Below, in pieces: positions 26,077-33,829 of a DNA stretch of 64,000 nt. The notes beneath the pieces are model-generated. The model worked only from the letters and a program-made list of their open reading frames with translations, was not told the DNA's origin and made no database searches. How positions within the stretch are numbered: position 1 is the stretch's first letter; each line of letters opens with the position of its first letter. The stretch is taken from positions 62,001 through 126,000 of the forward strand of contig DVKM01000057.1 in assembly GCA_018716015.1 (NCBI GenBank). The letters run 5' to 3'. A program made the translations under genes and the position numbers. The stretch is from Candidatus Enterenecus stercoripullorum (lineage in GTDB: Bacteria; Bacillota; Clostridia; Oscillospirales; Oscillospiraceae).

Positions 26077-26148
26077 TCAATCCATGTGCAGAATCTTACG
26101 CAGCAGACCGCACAAGGCCTTGGGAAACTTGACAACCATAACGCGCAT
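26077..26148 (-). CDS. spoVM: Stage V sporulation protein M, 23 aa
   Basis: An ATG-started frame of 23 codons with a perfect AAGGAGG ribosome site eight nt before it. The peptide aligns without gaps to the 26-aa SpoVM of Bacillus subtilis, sharing the pattern K-x-P-K-x-L-x-G-x-x-R-x-x-L, including Pro9, known to be needed for recognising the convex forespore membrane. SpoVM anchors SpoIVA. The site is also where synteny predicts it: downstream of prpC-prkC-rsgA. It is much too short for routine gene finding. A CATAGACT box at 26188-26195 (minus strand) resembles a sigma-E/K -10 but lacks a good -35. Confidence 0.9.
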   Translation of the reverse strand: MRVMVVKFPKALCGLLRKILHMD

Positions 26149-26158
26149 GAAAACAGCC

Positions 26159-26202
26159 TCCTTCCTCATCAACCGGATTCTGTTCCAGTCTATGAGGAAG
26201 GA
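26159..26202 (-). promoter_or_regulatory. Hairpin enclosing the spoVM ribosome-binding site
   Basis: A perfect 11-bp inverted repeat (26192-26202 with 26159-26169, loop 22 nt). The 3' arm on the transcript includes most of the AAGGAGG of spoVM (26157-26163), so folding would hide the site. It also lies just past the rsgA stop but has no T-run. Confidence 0.65.
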
Positions 26203-26224
26203 TGCCTGTCAGGTTCCACTCTTT

Positions 26225-27109
26225 TTACCGTTTTCCATGCTTTTCCCAACTTTTGTGGGCCGCGGCCTGTTCGTACAAGCGGACATAGCTCTGATAGCGG
26301 CTGGGAGCAATTTGTCCATCCTGAACCGCCCTTCGCACCGCGCAGCCCTTCTCCTTATAATGGGCGCAGCCGGCAAACCGGCATTCATCCCCATACGGGG
26401 CAAATTCCCGGAAGACCTTGCCCAGCTCCTCTTTGGGCACCTGATCCATCTCTTCCGCGTCCAGAGCGGAAAAGCCGGGAGTATCCGCCACCAGGCCACC
26501 CCGTACCGGGAAGAGTTCCACATGGCGGGTGGTATGCCGGCCGCGACCCAGCTTTTCACTGACCTCCCCCACACGCAGGGAGAAACCAGGATGCAGGGCG
26601 TTCAGAATGCTGGACTTTCCTACACCGGAATTTCCAGTAAAGGCAGAAACCTTGCCATCCAGCAGGGCAGCGAGAGACTCCATACCCTCCCCGGTCTCAG
26701 CGCTGACCTGAAGGGGTTGGAATCCCGCTTTTTTATAGACCCCAGCCATCTCATCCATCCGGCACAGATCGCATTTGTTGAAGCACACGATGGGCGTGCA
26801 GTTCTTCCACTCGGCCATAGCGGTCATCCGGTCAATGAGGTAGGGATCGGTCACCGGAATGGTACCCGAGGCCACGATGATCATCTGCTGGATGTTGGCC
26901 ACCATAGGTCTTTGGAAGTGGTTGATGCGGGGAAGGACAGCGTCAACCCGCCCGGTTCCATCTCCCTGGCAGGTGATCTCTACCCGGTCTCCCACCAGAG
27001 GGGTGATGTGCTCGTGGCGCAGCTTGCCGCGCCCCCGGCAGGGAATCACATCCTCCGCCGTCTGCACATAGTAAAACCCGCTCAGGGCCTTCACAATGAT
27101 CCCCGTCAT
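26225..27109 (-). CDS. rsgA: Ribosome small subunit-dependent GTPase A
   Basis: RsgA (CpgA/YloQ) is a circularly permuted GTPase that helps finish the 30S subunit. The protein is 294 aa: OB fold first, then G4 FNKCDL, G1 TGNSGVGKSS, G3 DTPGF, and a C-terminal zinc site with CRFAGCAHYKEKGC. Its ATG overlaps the prkC stop by 4 nt (ATGA). In Bacillus subtilis it stands in the same place after prkC. Confidence 0.95.
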   Translation of the reverse strand: MTGIIVKALSGFYYVQTAEDVIPCRGRGKLRHEHITPLVGDRVEITCQGDGTGRVDAVLPRINHFQRPMVANIQQMIIVASGTIPVTDPYLIDRMTAMAEWKNCTPIVCFNKCDLCRMDEMAGVYKKAGFQPLQVSAETGEGMESLAALLDGKVSAFTGNSGVGKSSILNALHPGFSLRVGEVSEKLGRGRHTTRHVELFPVRGGLVADTPGFSALDAEEMDQVPKEELGKVFREFAPYGDECRFAGCAHYKEKGCAVRRAVQDGQIAPSRYQSYVRLYEQAAAHKSWEKHGKR

Positions 27110-29193
27110 GCAGTAAAGGTAAGTGGGTAGCTGCGCATGAGTTGATCGTCCACATAGATACTGACCATCTCCGTGCCAGTACCGGTTACGGACCGGGTAA
27201 CACTGCCCACCTCAGCGCTCACCGCATTGTTAAACACGATTCTGCCCCCCACTTCGATACGAACCGTAACCGTTCCCTCATACGGGCTGAGGTCCACCGT
27301 CACCGTTGCCGTCCCCGCAGGGGCGTTTACATCATCTGTGGGCACTACAACGGGGTCGCTCGCCTCCGGCGTGGGTTCCACCGAGGGTTCCGGCTCTGGG
27401 CCCAGACTCACCTGAAAGTTGATGACAGTCCCGGCATCCACCTGCTCCCCAGGGGAGATGCTCTGCCAAATGACCACGCCCTCGGGATACTCGTCATTAT
27501 GGAACTTATTAACCGATCCGATGGTCAGGCCTAGGCTGGTCATCTGATCCAGAACCTGGTCAATATTCAGGCCCACAAATCTAGTCACGGTCACCGGGGG
27601 TTCCTCCTCAGGTCCGCGGCTGACTACGATAATGACACTGTCCCCTTCCTCCAGCCGGGTGCCTGGCTCCGGGGTGCACTCCATGACGTACCCCTCGGAA
27701 ATAGTGGAGGAATACTCCCATTCCTGGTTGACCTTCAGGTTCATATCCCGAAGTTCCGCAATGACGGCCGTGGCCTCTCGCCCCACAATGTTATCCGGCA
27801 TATAGATGCCTTCCTCGCCCCCGCTGATGGTGACGGTGATGGTCCGATTGTCCCCGCGCACGACCTCATCGGCTGAGGGAGTTTGCTCACAGATCTGCCC
27901 CTCTTCGTACTCCTCACTGTATACGGTCGCTCCCACCTCAACCGTGAAGTCGCCCTGGATGGATGGGTTCGCTTCCAGCTCTTCTAAGGTATAGCCCAGC
28001 AAGGAGGGGACCGTATACTCTTCTAGATTTTCCGCCGGGCTCTGGGAGAATAGGGTCACTACGAAGAAAATGATGCCACCTACAAAGAGCAAGATGGCCA
28101 GTACAGCAATCACAATTGGCGGAACCCCACGCCGGCGCGGAGACAGTTGTTCCTCTTCTTCCTCCTCAAAATCCCTGGGGCGGGATCTCCGACGGCCGTC
28201 CTGATCCCTGTCCCGCTGCCGGGACTCCTGCCGTGGCTTTCTGAATTCCGGATCCCGGGCCGCGGCTTTTTCTGCGGCAGATAGATCGGAGAGGGAAACT
28301 ACCACGGTGGGCTCCTCCACTTCGTCCGCATCGGAAACGTTATGGGCGGGAGCGGAGGCATCGGGATTTTTCCGAAACTCTTTCAGATCGGCCAGCATGA
28401 CCTCTGCGGAAGGATACCGCTGATCCGGATTCGGGGCCATAGCCTTTAAAATGATCGCTTCCAGCTTAGGCGGAATGTCCGGATTCAGCTCCCGGGGCGG
28501 GATGGGAATGGAGTTGATGTGCTGGATGGCCACAAACACCGGGTTCTCTCCCTCAAAGGGAAAGCGTCCGGTAAGCATCTCGTACAGCACTACCCCCGCG
28601 GAGTAGATGTCAGAACGGCCGTCTACCTGGCTTCCCTTGGCCTGCTCCGGGGAGATATAGTGTACAGAGCCCAGTGCTTCTTGGGTTAAGGTTGCCTGCG
28701 CCGCGCTGGCCAGACGGGCAATGCCGAAGTCCGCCACCTTGACGCTGCCGTCCCGGAGCACCAGGATATTCTGAGGCTTAATGTCCCGGTGAACGATTCC
28801 CCGGCTGTGGGCATGAGCCAGCGCCCTTAAAATCTGCGTTATAAAGTGGATGGCCTCCCGCCAGTTCAGCGGCGTTCCTCGCTTCTGCATATACTGCTTC
28901 AGGGTCATACCGTCAATCAGTTCCATGACGATATAATCCAAGCCATCAGAGTGGCTGACATCATAGACCGAGACAATATTGATATGGGAGAGCATTGCGA
29001 CGGCCTGGGACTCATCGTGGAAACGACGGCGAAAATCCGCGTCGTTAGCCAGTTCCGGCTTCAGAATCTTGACCGCCACAAGGCGGTTGAGCCGGTGATC
29101 CCGGCTCTTATAGACCACAGCCATACCCCCGATGCCGATACACTCCAAAATTTCGTACCGATTGTCGAGCATTTTACCTATGTATTGATCCAT
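27106..29193 (-). CDS. prkC: Ser/Thr protein kinase with PASTA repeats (PrkC)
   Basis: A 695-aa transmembrane kinase that senses muropeptides or lipid II and signals to growth and germination. Cytoplasmic Hanks kinase domain at 1-270 (K43, HRD 135-137, DFG 155-157), a charged linker, one membrane span at 358-381, three PASTA domains at about 393-605, then a Pro/Glu/Thr-rich link and a beta-rich end domain (about 630-695) not recognised by me. ATG 29193 has AGGAGG before it. The cognate phosphatase gene is 18 nt upstream. Confidence 0.95.
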   Translation of the reverse strand: MDQYIGKMLDNRYEILECIGIGGMAVVYKSRDHRLNRLVAVKILKPELANDADFRRRFHDESQAVAMLSHINIVSVYDVSHSDGLDYIVMELIDGMTLKQYMQKRGTPLNWREAIHFITQILRALAHAHSRGIVHRDIKPQNILVLRDGSVKVADFGIARLASAAQATLTQEALGSVHYISPEQAKGSQVDGRSDIYSAGVVLYEMLTGRFPFEGENPVFVAIQHINSIPIPPRELNPDIPPKLEAIILKAMAPNPDQRYPSAEVMLADLKEFRKNPDASAPAHNVSDADEVEEPTVVVSLSDLSAAEKAAARDPEFRKPRQESRQRDRDQDGRRRSRPRDFEEEEEEQLSPRRRGVPPIVIAVLAILLFVGGIIFFVVTLFSQSPAENLEEYTVPSLLGYTLEELEANPSIQGDFTVEVGATVYSEEYEEGQICEQTPSADEVVRGDNRTITVTISGGEEGIYMPDNIVGREATAVIAELRDMNLKVNQEWEYSSTISEGYVMECTPEPGTRLEEGDSVIIVVSRGPEEEPPVTVTRFVGLNIDQVLDQMTSLGLTIGSVNKFHNDEYPEGVVIWQSISPGEQVDAGTVINFQVSLGPEPEPSVEPTPEASDPVVVPTDDVNAPAGTATVTVDLSPYEGTVTVRIEVGGRIVFNNAVSAEVGSVTRSVTGTGTEMVSIYVDDQLMRSYPLTFTA

Positions 29194-29211
29194 GGTAAAT
29201 GTCCTCCTCGT

Positions 29212-29946
29212 TCACAGCTGTGCCATCACAATGGTCACGTTATCCGGAGCTCCCGCTTCCAGTGTACGGGCCATAAGCTGCCGGCAGCATTCTTCCAAAC
29301 CGCCGTGGCGGCAGATCTCCAAAAGCTGTTGGTCTGAAAGCACGTTGCTCAATCCGTCTGAGCACAGCAGCAAGCGGTCCCCCGGCTGGGCAGCCACTTG
29401 AAAGGCGTCTTCGCGTACTTCCCTGTCTACCCCCAACGCCCTGGTAATCAGGTTTTTCTTGGGGTGTACCCTCGCCTGCTCCTGGGTCAGCTCTCCCCGC
29501 TCCACCAGGGCCTGAACTAGGGAATGATCCTGTGTGATCTGACGGATGACGTCCCCCCGGATGATGTACGCGCGGCTGTCCCCAATATTGACCAGGCAGA
29601 ACTCCTCCGGCAGGATCAGCGCCCCCACCAAGGTAGTCCCCATTCCTTGGTATTCCGGGGTGCTTTCGGACAGCTCAAAGACCACGCGGTTTGCCTTCTG
29701 ACAGGCGGCTCGCATCATCTGCGCCCGCTCCTCACTGCTGTGTGGAGGCTGCTGCCGGCAGGAGTCCTCCACCGCGGCGGCAAAGGCCTCCACCGCCACT
29801 GCGCTGGCCACATTTCCGGCCTGGGCCCCGCCCATACCGTCACAGACCACCGCCACTGCCAGCTGCTCATCCAGCTCCCGGATAGCATAGCTATCCTGGT
29901 TGTCTCTCCTCACCGCTCCGATATCTGTCAGTCCAAAAAGATTCAT
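29212..29946 (-). CDS. prpC: PP2C-type protein phosphatase (PrpC)
   Basis: The 244-aa phosphatase that reverses PrkC phosphorylation. PPM-family metal-binding motifs are complete: RRDNQDSY, VVCDGMGGAQAGNVAS, NIGDSRAYI, LLLCSDGLSNVL and GAPDNVTIV. Its ATG overlaps the rlmN stop (ATGA), as usual for this operon. Confidence 0.95.
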   Translation of the reverse strand: MNLFGLTDIGAVRRDNQDSYAIRELDEQLAVAVVCDGMGGAQAGNVASAVAVEAFAAAVEDSCRQQPPHSSEERAQMMRAACQKANRVVFELSESTPEYQGMGTTLVGALILPEEFCLVNIGDSRAYIIRGDVIRQITQDHSLVQALVERGELTQEQARVHPKKNLITRALGVDREVREDAFQVAAQPGDRLLLCSDGLSNVLSDQQLLEICRHGGLEECCRQLMARTLEAGAPDNVTIVMAQL

Positions 29947-30995
29947 GGCACTTCATCCTTTCCGGGGTGGGACGTGCTTTCCTTCATCTGCTTGCGGCGC
30001 AGCTGGCCGCAGGAGGCGTCAATATCGCTGCCCAGTTTGCGCCGAACGGTGGCGGTGACTCCCTGGGATTCCAACCTTTGCTGGAACTGCCGCACCCTGT
30101 GGCTGGGCTTCAGAGGAGACTCTTCCACATGATTCAGCGGGATCAGATTAACATGTGCTGGCTGCCCCTTCAGCAATCCCGCCAGCAAATCCGCCTGCCA
30201 GTCACTGTCGTTCACGCCGTCGATCATGGCGTACTCATAAGAGATCCGCCTACCGGTGCGCGCAAAGTAGCTCCGGCAGCTCTCCATCAGACGCTCCACC
30301 CCCACAGCCCGGTTGACCGGCATCAGCCTGGATCTGGTCTCATCGTCCGGGGCATGGAGGGATACGCTTAGGGTCAATTGTAACGCACTGTCGGCCAATT
30401 TGTCAATTTTATTCACCAAACCACAGGTAGAAAGGGAAATATGCCGCATTCCGATGTTCAAACCGTCTGGATCATTTACTAATTCCAGAAAGCGCAGCAC
30501 ATTTTCAAAGTTGTCCAACGGCTCGCCGATCCCCATCATCACGATATTGGAGATCTGTGCGCCGCTGTCCTTTTGGGCAAAGATCACCTGGTCCAGGATC
30601 TCAGAGGGAGCCAGATCCCGCACCTTGCCGCCCAGCGTGGACGCGCAGAACACGCATCCCATATTGCACCCTACCTGGCAGGACACGCAAAGGGTATTCC
30701 CATGCCGGTACCGCATGAGTACGCTCTCAATACAGTTGCCGTCCCACAGCCGCCACAGGTATTTGATAGTGCCGTCCATTTTGGACTCCTGCTTGCGCTC
30801 AATTTCTGGCGCAGTAAGCCGGCAGGTCTGAGCCAGCTGTTGCTGCAAGTTTTTAGGGATATTGCTCATCTCTGAAAAACTGGCAGCTCCCCGATGCAGC
30901 CACAGAAAAACCTGTTTGGCCCGGAACTTGGGCTGTCCCAGTTCCTGAAAGAAGGAAGTCATCTCCTCCTGGGTCATGGATTTCAGATCGATCAT
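29943..30995 (-). CDS. rlmN: 23S rRNA/tRNA adenine C2-methyltransferase RlmN
   Basis: A radical-SAM enzyme that methylates C2 of A2503 in 23S rRNA and A37 in some tRNAs. The protein is 350 aa from the ATG at 30995 (GAGGTG upstream); longer frames run into rsmB. The cluster motif CxxxCxxC is at C110/C114/C117, the SAM region at GIGEPLDN, and the second catalytic Cys should be in the C-terminal DIDASCGQL. Confidence 0.95.
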   Translation of the reverse strand: MIDLKSMTQEEMTSFFQELGQPKFRAKQVFLWLHRGAASFSEMSNIPKNLQQQLAQTCRLTAPEIERKQESKMDGTIKYLWRLWDGNCIESVLMRYRHGNTLCVSCQVGCNMGCVFCASTLGGKVRDLAPSEILDQVIFAQKDSGAQISNIVMMGIGEPLDNFENVLRFLELVNDPDGLNIGMRHISLSTCGLVNKIDKLADSALQLTLSVSLHAPDDETRSRLMPVNRAVGVERLMESCRSYFARTGRRISYEYAMIDGVNDSDWQADLLAGLLKGQPAHVNLIPLNHVEESPLKPSHRVRQFQQRLESQGVTATVRRKLGSDIDASCGQLRRKQMKESTSHPGKDEVP

Positions 30996-31002
30996 CTCTA
31001 TC

Positions 31003-32325
31003 TCACCTCTCTCGGCGCAGCTTTGCGATGAAAAAGCCGTCGGTGTCATGGATATGGGGCCAGAAGGTCACCATGCCCTCCTGCCGTCCCCAGTGTGGCA
31101 GATCAAAGGCCTCCAGGGAAAAGTCCGGGCGCTCTGCCAAAAAGCCGCGCACCACGTTCTCGTTCTCACGCTGAAGCAGCGTGCAGGTGGAGTAGACCAG
31201 CACGCCGCCCCGCTTCACATATCCGGCATTGCAGGCCAGGATCCGGCTCTGGACGGCAGGCAGTTGTTCCAAGGGCTTCGGCGCCTTATAGCGGATGTCC
31301 GGTTTTTTCCGGATGATTCCAAGCCCCGAACAGGGCACGTCCGCAATCACCGTGTCAAATCCCTCCAGCCACACCTGGCGCGTTTGAGACGCGTTCTGGA
31401 GGGTGGGCCGCAGGCTTCTCAATCCCAGGCGGTCTATCCCTGCCTCCAGCAGTTTTATCTTATGGGGGTGGATGTCACAGCAGACCACCTCCCCCTGGTC
31501 CGCCAGGTCTATGGCGGCGGCAAAGGACTTTCCTCCGGGGGCGGCGCAGCAGTCCAGCACCCGGCTGCCCGGCTCCAGCCCCGCGGCAGTCACCGCCAGC
31601 CGGGCCGCGCAGTCCTGGACGTAGAATAACCCCTGCTGGAAAGAGGGCAAGGCCTCCAGGCTGCCGGTACCCTCCAACACCAGGCATTGTGGCATCCAGG
31701 GGTGGAGCCGGGCGGTTACCCCCTCCCATTCCAAGCGCTCCCGCAGCTCCCGCGCCGAGGTCCGGCAGAGATTGACCTGAACGGTTATAGGCGCGCCCAG
31801 ATTGTCCGCTTCCAGCAGGGCCTGCGCCCCCTGAAGGCCCTGCAGCCGGATAAAGGACTCCACCAGCCAACGGGGATGGCTGGTGCGGATGGACAAAGAG
31901 TCCACCCCGTCAGCTCCCTCCGGCTGGGGCAGCGGCATCTGCCGGAGCATAGCCCGCAGTATCCCATTGACCATTCCCGCCGTCCTGGGATTCCGGCTGT
32001 GAGCCCGGGCCAGCTTTACCGCCTCGTTCACCGCTGCGCTGGGAGGAATTTTATCCAAAAACAGCAACTGGTAAACTGCCACTCGGAGGATGCACAGCAC
32101 CCTGCTCTCCAGCTTCTCCAAAGGCAGCCTGGAAAACTGGCTCAGATACCAGTCCAGAAGCATCTGGTTTTGAAGCACGCCAAAACACAGGCGGGTGGCC
32201 AGAGCGGCCTCCCTCCTGTCCAGCTTTTGCTCCCGGAGCGCGCGTTTCAAATAGCCGTCCGACCAGGCCCCCTGCCGCCGGCACGCGTCCAGGGTGAGGA
32301 CGGCAACTTCTCTGGCTGACGCCAT
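31003..32325 (-). CDS. rsmB: 16S rRNA cytosine-967 C5-methyltransferase RsmB
   Basis: RsmB methylates C967 of 16S rRNA. The protein is 440 aa: an N-terminal NusB-like RNA-binding domain (about 1-135), then the RsmB methyltransferase with CCAAPGGKSFAAA, DIHPHK, ADVPCSGLGIIRKKPD (first Cys) and VYSTCTLLQRENENV (catalytic Cys). The ATG at 32325 (MASAREV...) fits the family; a GTG at 32346 overlapping the fmt stop by 4 nt is an alternative start. Confidence 0.94.
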   Translation of the reverse strand: MASAREVAVLTLDACRRQGAWSDGYLKRALREQKLDRREAALATRLCFGVLQNQMLLDWYLSQFSRLPLEKLESRVLCILRVAVYQLLFLDKIPPSAAVNEAVKLARAHSRNPRTAGMVNGILRAMLRQMPLPQPEGADGVDSLSIRTSHPRWLVESFIRLQGLQGAQALLEADNLGAPITVQVNLCRTSARELRERLEWEGVTARLHPWMPQCLVLEGTGSLEALPSFQQGLFYVQDCAARLAVTAAGLEPGSRVLDCCAAPGGKSFAAAIDLADQGEVVCCDIHPHKIKLLEAGIDRLGLRSLRPTLQNASQTRQVWLEGFDTVIADVPCSGLGIIRKKPDIRYKAPKPLEQLPAVQSRILACNAGYVKRGGVLVYSTCTLLQRENENVVRGFLAERPDFSLEAFDLPHWGRQEGMVTFWPHIHDTDGFFIAKLRRER

Positions 32326-32342
32326 GGGATATCTGCCCACTG

Positions 32343-33263
32343 TCACAGAACCTGAATGGGATGGCCGGCCAGAAAAGCGGACGCCGCCATCCGTTTTTTC
32401 CCGTCCGGCTGCACTTCCAGCAGTTCCAGTACCTGTCCATCTCCGCAGGCCAGCTTCAAGCCCCGCTTGTCCGCCTGAACCACGCTGCCCGGAGCCTTGT
32501 CCGTTGTCTCATGAGTAAGGGCGGTCTTCCACAATTTGCAGCGCACCCCATCCAGCTGGGTCACGGCGGAGGGCCAGGGCACCAGCCCCCGCACCTGGTC
32601 GTGGATCTGCCGGGCGGTCCGGCTCCAGTCCACCGGGGAGAGCTCCTTGGAGAGCATAGGGGCATAGCAGGACAAAGCGTCATCCTGGGGCACCGCAACC
32701 GCTGTGCCCGCCTCCAAAGAGGGCAGTGTCTCCACCAGCAGTTTCGCCCCCATCCGGGCCAACTGGTCATGGAGCTGGCCGGCATCCTCATCCAGAGCGA
32801 TCTCCGTCTCGGCCTGGGCCAGCATGTCCCCTGTATCCAGGCCTTCCGCCATATACATCAGGGTGACCCCGGTGCGGTCCTCCCCATTCAGGATGGCCCA
32901 GTTGATGGGGGCCGCACCCCGGTATTTGGGCAGCAGGGAGGAGTGAATGTTCACACATCCCAGTGCCGGAAGCTCCAAAACCTCCTTGGGCAGGATTTTT
33001 CCATAGGCCGCCACCACGATCAGGTCTGGCTCCAACTGGCGCAGAAGCTCCACCGCAGAGCCATCCCGGAGAGTAGAAGGTTGGTAAACTGGAATATTAT
33101 ATGTGTAGGCACATTCCTTTACAGGCGTTGGCATCAACTTCATACCGCGATTTTTCGGTTTGTCAGGCTGCGTAAACACCCCGACTATCTCCTGTCCGGA
33201 CTCCACCAGGGCATTCAGGGCAGGCACCGCGAAGTCCGGAGTTCCGAAAAAGACGATTCTCAT
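32343..33263 (-). CDS. fmt: Methionyl-tRNA formyltransferase
   Basis: Fmt formylates initiator Met-tRNA with 10-formyl-THF. The protein is 306 aa: MRIVFFGTPDFAVPAL at the start, the catalytic block NIHSSLLPKYRGAAPINWAI with Asn/His, GVTLMYMAEGLDTGDML, and a C-terminal tRNA-binding OB domain. Its ATG overlaps the def stop by 4 nt. Confidence 0.96.
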   Translation of the reverse strand: MRIVFFGTPDFAVPALNALVESGQEIVGVFTQPDKPKNRGMKLMPTPVKECAYTYNIPVYQPSTLRDGSAVELLRQLEPDLIVVAAYGKILPKEVLELPALGCVNIHSSLLPKYRGAAPINWAILNGEDRTGVTLMYMAEGLDTGDMLAQAETEIALDEDAGQLHDQLARMGAKLLVETLPSLEAGTAVAVPQDDALSCYAPMLSKELSPVDWSRTARQIHDQVRGLVPWPSAVTQLDGVRCKLWKTALTHETTDKAPGSVVQADKRGLKLACGDGQVLELLEVQPDGKKRMAASAFLAGHPIQVL

Positions 33264-33754
33264 GCTTTCTCTTCCTCCGCCTCCATAGCTTCCAGCTCTT
33301 CCACTGTGTACAGCCGGTCTGTATGCTCCACAAAGAGATGGCCGTCCAGGTGCTCCAGCTCATGGAAAAAACAGCGGGCCACCACGGCCTCCCCTTCCAT
33401 CTCAAACTCCTTCCCGTTCCGGTCCTGGGCCCGGACGGTGGCCTTATAGGGGCGGGTGACCACGCCGTACTGGCCGGGGACGGACAAGCAGCCCTCCAGT
33501 CCGGTCTGTTCCCCCTCCGCGTGGATGATGACGGGGTTGATCAGCTCCACCATCTGATTCTGGTCGTCCACAACCACTACCACCCGGCGTAGAATGCCCA
33601 CCTGGGGGGCGGCAAGGCCCACGCCATTGGCCTGGGCCAAGGTCTCCTTCATATCGTCCAGCAGGACGTGCAGCCGCTGGTCAAAGTTCTCCACCGGCCG
33701 GCATACTTTATTTAGGGCGGGATCCCCTTGCGTCAGGATTTTCCGCAATGCCAT
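33260..33754 (-). CDS. def: Peptide deformylase
   Basis: Def removes the formyl group from nascent proteins, complementing fmt next to it. The protein is 164 aa with the three motifs GVGLAAPQ (44-51), EGCLS (metal Cys at 89) and HELEH (131-135). AAGGAGG precedes the ATG. It begins the tightly overlapped run def-fmt-rsmB-rlmN-prpC-prkC-rsgA, 75 nt after priA. Confidence 0.96.
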   Translation of the reverse strand: MALRKILTQGDPALNKVCRPVENFDQRLHVLLDDMKETLAQANGVGLAAPQVGILRRVVVVVDDQNQMVELINPVIIHAEGEQTGLEGCLSVPGQYGVVTRPYKATVRAQDRNGKEFEMEGEAVVARCFFHELEHLDGHLFVEHTDRLYTVEELEAMEAEEEKA

Positions 33755-33829
33755 GTTTCATTCCTCCTTGTATGAATTGACTGACCGCAGGGCCAGTAAA
33801 ACGAACATCCTGGTTTCTGCGAGTATTAG

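Noticed and set aside
26159-26202. Reading the spoVM hairpin as an rsgA terminator
   Set aside because: The stem is not followed by a T-run, and its 3' arm is the spoVM ribosome site, so a translational role is the better reading.
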